This document shows positions 8,768-17,191 of a DNA stretch of 64,000 nucleotides, in pieces (the stretch's first letter is position 1; every line of letters begins with the position of its first letter). Location: positions 1 through 64,000 of the forward strand of contig CAIMQW010000298.1 of assembly GCA_903843705.1 (NCBI GenBank), in the 5' to 3' direction. The notes beneath the pieces are model-generated. The model was given only the letters and a program-made list of their open reading frames with translations. It searched no databases and was not told where the DNA came from. This DNA comes from an uncultured Holophagaceae bacterium (GTDB lineage Bacteria; Acidobacteriota; Holophagae; Holophagales; Holophagaceae). A program made the translations under genes and the position numbers.

Positions 8768-10999
8768 ATGAAAGCAAGGTGGTGGCTGGTTCTGCTGGTG
8801 CTGCTGGCAGGTTTTGGTGTGCTGGGACTGGGAGGGCGGCAGATCGCCCAGAATGCCCCGCCGATTCCGCAGCGGGTGGTGGCCGAGGACGGCACCCTCC
8901 TGGTGGGACCCGGTCAGATCCTCGCGGGGCAGGTCAGCTACCTGGGCCATGGTGGGCAGCACATCGGTTCCATCCTGGGGCACGGCTCCTACCTGGCGCC
9001 GGACTGGACCGCCAAGGCCCTGCACCAGTGGGCGGCGGGCACCCTGGCCAGAGTGACCGCCCGGGGCGTTTCCCCAGCGGAAGCCAGGGCCCAGACCGTG
9101 GCTTTATTTCAGGGTAACAAGTATGAAATAGCCACCGACACCCTGAAGCTGGATGCGGCCCAGGCCCAGGCCTACCTCAAGACCCGTGCCGAGCTAGCCC
9201 GCATCGCCGTGGAGGGTGACAAGGAAGCCGCCATCCCCGCCCGCTGGATTCCCACCCAGGCCGAGGGCGAGCGGGTGGCCGACTTCTGGCTGTGGACCGC
9301 CTGGACCGCCGCCGCGCGCCGACCCGGCTCCGAGGCCAGCTACACCCAGAACTGGCCCCATGAGCCCCTGGTGGGCAACACCATCACGCCCATCAGCCAC
9401 CTCTGGAGCATCCTGTCCATCATCCTGCTGATCCTGGGCGTGGGCCTCATGGTCTGGCACCACGCCAGCCAGCCCGCCGAGGAGTTCCCGGCCCCCCAGG
9501 CCATCCCCGCGGCGCCCGCCACCTCCAGCCAGCGCTGGTCGGCCCTCTACTTCGCCGTGGCCATGGCCCTCTTCCTGGTGCAGATCGGCATGGGCGTCCT
9601 GACGGCCCATGACGCTGTCGAAGGCAACGCCCTCTACGGCGTGGACCTCTCCCGCATCCTGCCCTACGCCGCATCCCGCACCTGGCACCTGCAGCTGGCC
9701 GTCTTCTGGATCGCCACCTGCTGGCTGGCCACGGGCCTCTACCTCGGCCCCAAGCTCAGCGCCAAGGAGCCCAAGGGCCAGTGGATCGGCGTGGCCGGCC
9801 TGCTGGTGGCCCTGGTGGTGGTCGTCGTCGGGGCCCTCACGGGCGCCCACCAGGCCATCCTGGGCAAGCTGTCCGGTTCCTTCATGCTGGGCCATCAGGG
9901 CTATGAATACGTGGAGCTGGGCCGCCTATGGCAGATCCTGCTCACCGTGGGCATGATCGGCTGGCTGGTGATGGTGGTGCGGGCCCTGCTGCCCGCCCTG
10001 CGCGGCGAGAAGGGCCGCGTGGGTCTGCTCAAGCTCTTCGTGCTCTCCGCCGTCGCAATCCCGCTCTTCTACTCCGCGGGCTTCATGTACACCCGTGAAA
10101 CCCACATTGCCATGGCCGAATACTGGCGCTGGTGGGTGGTCCATCTCTGGGTGGAGGGCTTCTTCGAGGTCTTCGCCACCGTGGCCATCGCGCTGCTCAC
10201 CACCCGAATGGGCCTGCTCCGCGAGAGCACCGCCCTGCGTGCCGTGAGCCTCTCCGTGGGCCTCTTCCTCGGCAGCGGCATCATCGGCACATTCCACCAC
10301 CTCTACTACACGGGCTCCCCGGCCTCCATCGCAGCCCTGGGCTCCGTGTTCAGCGCCCTGGAGATCGTGCCCCTCACCATCGTGGGTTTCGAGATCGCGC
10401 AGAGCCTCAAGGCCGGCCGGGCCCTGGGCAGCGGCTACGAGTGGCCCTTCAAGTTTTTCGCCGCCGTCTGCTTCTGGAACCTGCTGGGCGCCGGCGTCTT
10501 CGGCATGCTCATCAACCCGCCTTCGATCCTCTACTTCAGCCAGGGCCTCAACACCACGCCCATCCACAGCCACGCCGCGCTCTTCGGGGTCTACGGCTTC
10601 CTGGCCATATCCCTCATGCTGTTTGCCCTCCGCGGCATGACCCCGGACAAGGCCTGGGACGAGAAGTGGCTGCGCTACGGCTTCTGGGGCCTGAACCTGG
10701 GCCTGGTCTTCATGCTGGTCTTCTCGCTGATTCCCAGCGGCCTCTACCAGTTCGTGCAGAGCCTCGAGCACGGCACCTGGTATGCCCGCAGCGCGGCCGT
10801 GGTGCAGAGCCCGCTTATGCGCACCTTCACCTGGCTGCGCATGCCCGGCGACGTGCTCTTCGGCCTCGGCGCCCTCTCGGTGATCACCTTCACCTTCAAG
10901 GCCGTCATCGGCGCCTGGGGCTGGAAGACCGCCGAAGCGACCGCACCTGCAGTCCCTGAAGCCGAGGCTGCACCCGCCCTCGCTACTGGTCAGGACTGA
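8768..10999 (+). CDS. norB: Quinol-dependent nitric oxide reductase large subunit (qNOR-type)
   Basis: 743 aa; N-terminal extension VAEDGTLLVGPGQILAGQVSYLGHGGQHIGSILGHGSYLAPDW; multi-TM heme-copper oxidase core with GTFHHLYYTG and IHSHAALFGVYGFLA. Confidence 0.93.
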   Translation: MKARWWLVLLVLLAGFGVLGLGGRQIAQNAPPIPQRVVAEDGTLLVGPGQILAGQVSYLGHGGQHIGSILGHGSYLAPDWTAKALHQWAAGTLARVTARGVSPAEARAQTVALFQGNKYEIATDTLKLDAAQAQAYLKTRAELARIAVEGDKEAAIPARWIPTQAEGERVADFWLWTAWTAAARRPGSEASYTQNWPHEPLVGNTITPISHLWSILSIILLILGVGLMVWHHASQPAEEFPAPQAIPAAPATSSQRWSALYFAVAMALFLVQIGMGVLTAHDAVEGNALYGVDLSRILPYAASRTWHLQLAVFWIATCWLATGLYLGPKLSAKEPKGQWIGVAGLLVALVVVVVGALTGAHQAILGKLSGSFMLGHQGYEYVELGRLWQILLTVGMIGWLVMVVRALLPALRGEKGRVGLLKLFVLSAVAIPLFYSAGFMYTRETHIAMAEYWRWWVVHLWVEGFFEVFATVAIALLTTRMGLLRESTALRAVSLSVGLFLGSGIIGTFHHLYYTGSPASIAALGSVFSALEIVPLTIVGFEIAQSLKAGRALGSGYEWPFKFFAAVCFWNLLGAGVFGMLINPPSILYFSQGLNTTPIHSHAALFGVYGFLAISLMLFALRGMTPDKAWDEKWLRYGFWGLNLGLVFMLVFSLIPSGLYQFVQSLEHGTWYARSAAVVQSPLMRTFTWLRMPGDVLFGLGALSVITFTFKAVIGAWGWKTAEATAPAVPEAEAAPALATGQD

Positions 11000-11011
11000 T
11001 CAACAACGCAC

Positions 11012-11067
11012 CACCAAGGCACCAAGAACAGCAAGAGCTCCTGCTCTGCTTTCTTGGTGCCTTGGTG
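11012..11067. terminator. Hairpin ACCAAGG/CACCAAG-type intergenic inverted repeat downstream of norB
   Basis: CACCAAGGCACCAAGAA (11012-11028) versus TTCTTGGTGCCTTGGTG (11051-11067), perfect 17-bp arms. Confidence 0.75.
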
Positions 11068-11071
11068 TCTT

Positions 11072-11110
11072 CTCGGTATCGGCTGTGCCAATACGCGAGA
11101 CAAACAGATA
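11072..11110. repeat. Dispersed palindromic element, copy 1 (CTCGGTATCGGCTGTGCCAATACGCGAGACAAACAGATA)
   Basis: Near-identical to 33131-33168. Confidence 0.8.
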
Positions 11111-11137
11111 CCTGGTAGTGAAGATTTCCTTTCTGTT

Positions 11138-13888
11138 TCACCCGCTGTTGCGCAGGCCAGCGGCGAGGCCATTAATGGAGAGCAGGATGCCACGCTCGGT
11201 GCGGCCGTCGAGGTCGCCGGCGCGGTAGCGGCTCAGCAGCTCCACCTGGAGGTGGTTCAGCGGGTCCAGGTAGGGGAAGCGGTGCTGGATGGAGCGCCGC
11301 AGGGTGGGGTTGTCCTCCAGCAGCTCTGCCTGGCCGGTGATGGTGCGCAGGGCCTCGAGGGTGGCCTCGCACTCCAGCTCGATGCGCCCGAAGATGCGGG
11401 TCCGCAGGGCCGCGTCGCCCACGAGGTCCGCATAGCGGCTGGCGATGGCCAGGTCCACCTTGGCCAGCACCATGTCCAGGTTGGAGAGGAGGCTGCGGAA
11501 GGGGGGCCAGTGGGCGTACATCTCCCGCAGCAGCGCCAGCCCCGCCTCGCCCCGCGCTGCGCGGAAGGTCCGCACCGCCGAGCCGAAGCCGTACCAGCCC
11601 GGCAGCATCAGGCGGCACTGGCCCCAGCTGAAGACCCAGGGGATGGCCCGCAGGTCCGTGATGGCCCGGCCGCCCTTGCGGCTAGCGGGCCGCGAGCCGA
11701 TGTTCAGGCGGGCGATCTCGGAGATGGGCGTGGACTCCCAGAAGTAGCGCTCGAAGCCTTCGGTCTCATAGACCAGGTTGCGGTAGGCTGCGCAGGCTTC
11801 CGCGGACAGGAGGTCCATGGCTGCGGAGAAGCGTGGGTCCTCACCATCTCCGGGGCCCTTGGGTAGGCTGGCCTCCAGGGTGGCGGCCACCAGCACCTCC
11901 AGGTTGCGGCGGCCCACGGCGGGGTGTCCGTATTTGGCGGCGATGACCTCGCCCTGCTCCGTGAGGCGGATCTGGCCGTTCACCGCACCCGCGGGCTGGG
12001 CCAGGATGGCCTCGTAGGCAGGGCCGCCGCCGCGGCCTACGGAACCGCCGCGGCCGTGGAAGAGGCGCAGCCGAACGCCGTGGCGTCGGGCCACGGCCAC
12101 CAGGTCCTGCTCGGCCTTATAGAGCTCCCAGCGGGAGGTGACGAAGCCGCCGTCCTTGTTGCTGTCCGAGTAGCCCAGCATCACCTCCTGCTCGCCACCC
12201 CGGCTGTCCAGCAGGCGCCGGTAGAGGGGCAGGGACAGCAGGCGGTCCATGATGGCGCCGCAGCTGCGCAGGTCCTCGATGGTCTCGAAGAGCGGGATTA
12301 GGTTGAGGTCTAGGTGCCCTTCCGCCGGTCGGAGCAGGCCAGTCTCCCGCAGCAGCAATGCGGCCTCCAGCAGGTCTGAGACGCCTTCGGTGTGGCTGAT
12401 GATGCAGTTGGGCACAGCCGCCATACCCAGGCGCTGCTGGGCCTGGGCCACGGTGCGGAAGAGGCCGAGCTCCGCCTGGGTCTCCTCGCTGTAGGCCAGG
12501 AAGGGCGAGGCCAGGGGGCGCGGACTGGCCAGCTCCGCCGCCAGCAGGGTGATGCGTGCCTCCTCATCCAGGGCTAGGTAGCCGGTGCCCGGCTGGAGGG
12601 TCTCCAGCAGCTCAGCCACCACCCGGCCATGGACCTCGGAGGTCTGGCGCAGGTCCAGGGGCACCAGGTGGAAGCCGAAGACGGCCACGGCGCGGCGCAG
12701 GTCCCGCAGGCGGCCCCGGGCCAGGCGGCGGCCGCCGTGGGCCCGCAGGGAGCGATCCATGATGTCCAGGTCCGCCTTCAGCTCGGTCGCCGAGCCGTAG
12801 GGCGCCACGACCTCCGTCGGCTGCGCCGAGCCCGTCGGCAGCAGCTTGCGCCGGGTGGCTTCGAGTCGCGCGGAGATGAGGGACTGGGCCAGCCGGTAGG
12901 CCTCGTCGGCTCGCTGCGGGGAGCTGCTCGGGGACTTCGCCGCCAGGTTCAGCACCTCCTGGGAGGCCTTGGACACCTGGAGGCTGAGGGAGAGCTCGGA
13001 GCCGAGGCTCTCCAGCTCCCGCAGGAGGAAGTCCAGGATGGTCTGGGACTGCATCCGCAGCGCGCGCTCCAGCACCTCGGCGGTGACGAAGGGGTTGCCG
13101 TCTCGGTCCCCGCCGATCCAGCTGCCCAGTTGCAGGAAGGGGGGCAGCTCCGTGTCGCCCCAGGCGGGGTCCAGGGCCAGCCGGTCCTCAAGCTCGGCAT
13201 AGAGGGCCGGGACTTCGCGCAGGAAGGTGCGCTCGAAGTAGGAGAGGGCGCTGGCCACCTCGTCCGCCACCGCGGGCCGGTGGGCGCGCAGCATGCGGGT
13301 CTGCCAGAGCAGCAGCACCTGCCGCTGCAGGTGCTCGTCGCGCAGGGCGGTTTCCCGGGGCGTAGAGGTGGTGCGGTCCCGCTCCTCCAGCAGGTGGGCG
13401 ATCTCCATCTGCGCGTTCAGGATGCTCTTGCGCTGCACCTCGGTAGGGTGGGCCGTGAGCACCGGGCGCACCTGGGCGCCGTCGAAGAAGGCCTTGAGCC
13501 CCGCTGCGTCCAGGCCGGCCCCGGCGCCCTGCGCCAGCGCGTGGTCCAGAGAGCTGGGCCGGGGCGCGCCGTCCTCGGAGCGGTGGGCCCGGGAGCGGCG
13601 GATGTGGTGCTGGTCCTCGGCCAGGTTGGCCAGTTGGGAGAAGTAGCTGAAGGCGCGGATGACCATGATGGCCCGGCCCGGCGTGAGGGCCTGGAGGATG
13701 CCCTTCAGCTCCTTGACGGCCCCGGGGTCGCCGCCCCGGCGAAAGCGCACGGCGCAGCGCCGGATCTGCTCGATGAGCTCGAAGGTCGCCTCGCCCTCCT
13801 GCTCCCGCACCGTATCGCCCAGCAGCCGGCCCAGCAGCCGGATGTCCTCCTTCAGCGGCAGATCCTTGTCGGGCTGTGCGGCGTTCAT
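11138..13888 (-). CDS. ppc: Phosphoenolpyruvate carboxylase
   Basis: LTAHPTEVQRKS, GSWIGGDRDGNPFV, LGYSDSNKDGG, FHGRGGSVGRGGGP, NIGSRPASRK motifs. Confidence 0.97.
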   Translation of the reverse strand: MNAAQPDKDLPLKEDIRLLGRLLGDTVREQEGEATFELIEQIRRCAVRFRRGGDPGAVKELKGILQALTPGRAIMVIRAFSYFSQLANLAEDQHHIRRSRAHRSEDGAPRPSSLDHALAQGAGAGLDAAGLKAFFDGAQVRPVLTAHPTEVQRKSILNAQMEIAHLLEERDRTTSTPRETALRDEHLQRQVLLLWQTRMLRAHRPAVADEVASALSYFERTFLREVPALYAELEDRLALDPAWGDTELPPFLQLGSWIGGDRDGNPFVTAEVLERALRMQSQTILDFLLRELESLGSELSLSLQVSKASQEVLNLAAKSPSSSPQRADEAYRLAQSLISARLEATRRKLLPTGSAQPTEVVAPYGSATELKADLDIMDRSLRAHGGRRLARGRLRDLRRAVAVFGFHLVPLDLRQTSEVHGRVVAELLETLQPGTGYLALDEEARITLLAAELASPRPLASPFLAYSEETQAELGLFRTVAQAQQRLGMAAVPNCIISHTEGVSDLLEAALLLRETGLLRPAEGHLDLNLIPLFETIEDLRSCGAIMDRLLSLPLYRRLLDSRGGEQEVMLGYSDSNKDGGFVTSRWELYKAEQDLVAVARRHGVRLRLFHGRGGSVGRGGGPAYEAILAQPAGAVNGQIRLTEQGEVIAAKYGHPAVGRRNLEVLVAATLEASLPKGPGDGEDPRFSAAMDLLSAEACAAYRNLVYETEGFERYFWESTPISEIARLNIGSRPASRKGGRAITDLRAIPWVFSWGQCRLMLPGWYGFGSAVRTFRAARGEAGLALLREMYAHWPPFRSLLSNLDMVLAKVDLAIASRYADLVGDAALRTRIFGRIELECEATLEALRTITGQAELLEDNPTLRRSIQHRFPYLDPLNHLQVELLSRYRAGDLDGRTERGILLSINGLAAGLRNSG

Positions 13889-14038
13889 GGGGGTTGATCC
13901 TTCCAGGGAGGGTTCAGCCAGCCTACCGGAAGGCAGGGGGGTTGCCACCCGGTCTCCACGGAGAAGGGAGCGCCGTCCCCGCCCCAGAGCCGCTATGATG
14001 GATTACCTGACCAATCCGGTCGGGATTTCGGGGCACTC

Positions 14039-15763
14039 ATGAAAGTGATCGTCGCCAAGACCGCGGGCTTCTGCTGGGGCGTGAAGCGCGCCATGGACGC
14101 GGTGTTGGAGGCCTCGGTGCGCAACGATGGACGCCCGGTGCAGACGCTGGGGCCCCTCATCCACAACCCCCAAGCCCTCGATCTCATCGGCAAGCGGGGG
14201 GTGGCGGTGGCCGAATCCCCGGCGGCGGTGCGCGACGGCACGGTGGTGATCCGGGCCCACGGCATCCCCATCCAGGATCTGCGCGGCCTCAAGGAGCGCC
14301 AGGCCCGGGGCGAACTCAAGATCGTCAACGCCACCTGCCCGGAGGTGGCCAAGGTCCACCACAAGATCAAGAAGTGGAGTCCCAAGGGCTACTTCACGGT
14401 GATCCTGGGCACCCACGGCCATGCGGAGAGCGTGGCCCACCTCAGCTTCGCCGAGAGGGGCAGCGCCATCGTCGCAAACATGGCCGAAGCCGAAGCGCTT
14501 ACAGACGAGCAGGTGAAGAAGGTGCTGGTGGTGGCCCAGACCACCTTCACGGTGAAGGACTACCACGAGATCACGGACTACCTCAGAACCCGCGCCGGGG
14601 ACGCGGTCTTCGAGAACACCATCTGCGAAGACACCTGGACCCGCCAGGAGGAGGCCGAGCACCTGGCCCGCACCGTGGACGCGGTCATCGTGGTCGGCGG
14701 CAAGGCCTCCAGCAACACCAAGCACCTGGCTGAGCTGGCGGGGAAGCACGGCAAGCCCGTGCAATACCTCGAGACCGCCGCGGAGCTGGACCTGACGGCC
14801 TTCAAGGGCAGTGAGACTGTGGGCGTGCTGGCGGGTGCCTCCACCCCCACCTGGCTGGTGGATGAGGTGGTGGACGTGTTGGAGCAGCTCGGGGATGGCC
14901 CCAGCCGCTGGCGCAACTTCCTTCAGGCGGCCTTCGGCGCATCTTTTCTCATGGCCGTCGGCGCGGGCCTCATGACCCTCGGGGCGCACAAGTGGCTGGG
15001 CCTGCCTATGGGCTGGCGCTACCCGGTGCTGACAGCCACCTACGTGATTGCCATGTACCTGGTCAGTCCCTTCCTGGATCCCCTCGGCCTGGGCGCCAAG
15101 GGCCCCGCCCGGGCCCGGTTCCTGGAGCGCAACCGCCGGATGCTGAAGGCTTCGGCGGCGGCGGCACTGGGCATCACTCTGGTGCTGGCGGCCACCCTCG
15201 GGCTCAAGGTGCTGCTGGTGGTGGTTGGTGCCTCCCTGGTGGGCGCCCTCTACAAGCAGCGGTTCCCGCTGGGCGGCCGGGTCTTCAGCCTGCGGAGCAT
15301 CCCGGGTTCCAAGGACCTGGTGGTCTCCCTAGCCCTAGCCAGCGTGGCAATTCTCCTGCCCGTCTGGCAGGAGGGCCGGGCCTGGGACCTGCGGACCTTC
15401 GCGGCGGCGTTCCTGGTGGGGGTCCTGGCCTTCGTCCGCACGGTGATCTACGAGATCCGCGACATGCAGAACGACCAGATCATCGGCAAGGAGACCCTGC
15501 CGATCTTTCTGGGCAAGGCCGCCACCAAGGTCATCCTAATGGTGCTGCTGGGGGCACTGCTGGCGGGTACCCTCTGGCTCACCTTCCAGAACCGCAACCA
15601 AGGCCACCCCTTGGCCGTGGCGCTGGTGCTGGTGCTGTGCTCGGCCTACCCGGTGCTCTACCTGTGGCTGTTCCACGAGCGCTTCACCACCGGCCGGACC
15701 CGCTTCGAGCTCAGCGTGGACTTCAGCTTCTACCTGGTGGGCCTGCTGGCCATCGTCTGCTGA
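14039..15763 (+). CDS. ispH: 4-hydroxy-3-methylbut-2-enyl diphosphate reductase (IspH) fused to a UbiA prenyltransferase-like membrane domain
   Basis: N-terminal about 285 aa: KTAGFCWGVKRAMD, RAHGIP, NATCPEV, GKASSNTKHL, GASTPTWLV. C-terminal about 290 aa hydrophobic with EIRDMQNDQIIGKETLPIFLGK (UbiA second motif type). Single uninterrupted ORF. Confidence 0.88.
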   Translation: MKVIVAKTAGFCWGVKRAMDAVLEASVRNDGRPVQTLGPLIHNPQALDLIGKRGVAVAESPAAVRDGTVVIRAHGIPIQDLRGLKERQARGELKIVNATCPEVAKVHHKIKKWSPKGYFTVILGTHGHAESVAHLSFAERGSAIVANMAEAEALTDEQVKKVLVVAQTTFTVKDYHEITDYLRTRAGDAVFENTICEDTWTRQEEAEHLARTVDAVIVVGGKASSNTKHLAELAGKHGKPVQYLETAAELDLTAFKGSETVGVLAGASTPTWLVDEVVDVLEQLGDGPSRWRNFLQAAFGASFLMAVGAGLMTLGAHKWLGLPMGWRYPVLTATYVIAMYLVSPFLDPLGLGAKGPARARFLERNRRMLKASAAAALGITLVLAATLGLKVLLVVVGASLVGALYKQRFPLGGRVFSLRSIPGSKDLVVSLALASVAILLPVWQEGRAWDLRTFAAAFLVGVLAFVRTVIYEIRDMQNDQIIGKETLPIFLGKAATKVILMVLLGALLAGTLWLTFQNRNQGHPLAVALVLVLCSAYPVLYLWLFHERFTTGRTRFELSVDFSFYLVGLLAIVC

Positions 15764-15769
15764 CGCTAT

Positions 15770-15802
15770 GAGAATCAGGGCGCCAGCGGCGCCCTGATTC
15801 TC
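15770..15802. terminator. Perfect 15-bp stem, 3-nt loop hairpin between ispH fusion and SDR gene
   Basis: GAGAATCAGGGCGCC-agc-GGCGCCCTGATTCTC; no clear U-tract. Confidence 0.7.
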
Positions 15803-15826
15803 AACCTGTGAAAAGATGGAAGTCCT

Positions 15827-16651
15827 ATGCGCCACTGGGTCTTGATCACGGGTTGTTCTACGGGCATCGGGCGGGCCTTGGTGCCGCTCTGCCGCCTGGC
15901 GGGCTGGGGGGTGGTGGCCACGGCGCGGCGGATGGAGGCCCTCGCGGACCTGCCGCTGGGCGAGGACCTGCGGGTGTTGGCCCTGGATGTGACCGATGCG
16001 GCGAGCATCGCAGCAGCCGTGGAGGCCTGCGCAGAGCTGCGGCTGAAGGCCCTGGTGAACAACGCGGGCTATGGCCAGGTCGGCCCCCTTGAGCTGCTGC
16101 GCACCGACGAGCTGAGGGCCCAGTTCGAGACGAATGTCATCGGTCTGCAAATGGTCACGAACGCCTTCCTGCCCCTGCTGCGGCGGGAGCGTGGCGCCCG
16201 CATCCTGCAGGTGGCGTCGATGCTGGGGCGACTGTCGATCCCCCTGGCGGGCGCTTACAACGCCTCCAAGCACGCGGTGGTGGCCCTGGCCGAGAGCCTG
16301 CGCCTGGAGGTGGGCCGCGAGGTGGCGGTGGTGCTGGTGGAACCCGGCGCCATCCGCACGGCCTTCCGGGATACCCTGGCCCAGAGGTGGGGGGACCTGC
16401 CAGAGCGGGGCCGGGGCACGCGGTGGGAGAAGATCCTCGCCCGCCACATGGCCGTGCGGAAGGAGCAGGCTGACCGCTACGCCATGGACGCAGAGTCTTG
16501 CGCCAGGCGCATCGTCAACGCACTGAATGCCGCGGTGCCGCCCCGGCGCGTGGTCATCGGCCACGACGCGAGGTGGGTCGGGAAGCTAAAGGCCCTGCTG
16601 CCCGCCGTCTGGTGGGAGTGGCTCCTGCGCCGGGCCTACCGGCTGGGTTGA
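15827..16651 (+). CDS. Short-chain dehydrogenase/reductase
   Basis: ITGCSTGIGRAL, NNAGYGQ, Y-x3-K (AYNASKHA). Confidence 0.92.
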   Translation: MRHWVLITGCSTGIGRALVPLCRLAGWGVVATARRMEALADLPLGEDLRVLALDVTDAASIAAAVEACAELRLKALVNNAGYGQVGPLELLRTDELRAQFETNVIGLQMVTNAFLPLLRRERGARILQVASMLGRLSIPLAGAYNASKHAVVALAESLRLEVGREVAVVLVEPGAIRTAFRDTLAQRWGDLPERGRGTRWEKILARHMAVRKEQADRYAMDAESCARRIVNALNAAVPPRRVVIGHDARWVGKLKALLPAVWWEWLLRRAYRLG

Positions 16652-16652
16652 G

Positions 16653-17108
16653 CTACTTGTAGATCCCGCAGCCCACCACGAGGCCGCTGTCGGCCAGGCA
16701 GAACGAGGTCTTCTGCTCGATCTTGCGGGTGTCGGGGTTCATGCGCTTGTAGTCGGACCAGCCGCCGCCCTTCTTCTGGCCTGCGGCGAGGTTCTCCTTG
16801 ATGTACTGCTTGCCGTCCGGGTCCTTGACGTTGAGCCGGTTCACGCCCAGCAGGTTGGACTCGGCGCCGTGGGCCACGACCACCCCGTTCAGGTCGTAGA
16901 CGAAGAGGTAGAGCGGGTTGCCGGGCTTGGCGTGGAATCGGCCCGACCCCTTCTGAACCTCGGCGATGAAGGCCTCCTTGCTGTTGGCCTTCATGAAGGC
17001 GATGCCCTCCTTCACCAGGGCCTCGGCCTTGGCCCGCTCGGCGGGTTGGGCCCCCAGGGGCAGCGCCAGGATCAGGGCAAAGGCAGAGATGACAAGGCGG
17101 CTGCGCAC
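16653..17108 (-). CDS. Secreted single Cache-domain protein
   Basis: Signal peptide; LYLFVYDLNGVVVAHGAESNLLGVNRLNVKDPDGKQYIKE typical of sCache_2. Confidence 0.8.
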   Translation of the reverse strand: MRSRLVISAFALILALPLGAQPAERAKAEALVKEGIAFMKANSKEAFIAEVQKGSGRFHAKPGNPLYLFVYDLNGVVVAHGAESNLLGVNRLNVKDPDGKQYIKENLAAGQKKGGGWSDYKRMNPDTRKIEQKTSFCLADSGLVVGCGIYK

Positions 17109-17191
17109 TGGATTCTCCTGGGTCGGAATGCTTCCCTATCGACGGCGGCCCGGGGGGACCTGAATCCCGGCGGCCCTGCCAGACTGGGGGC

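Noticed and set aside
12629-13897. 422-aa ORF antisense to ppc
   Set aside because: Shadow of a well-conserved gene; low-complexity G/Q/H-rich translation without motifs.
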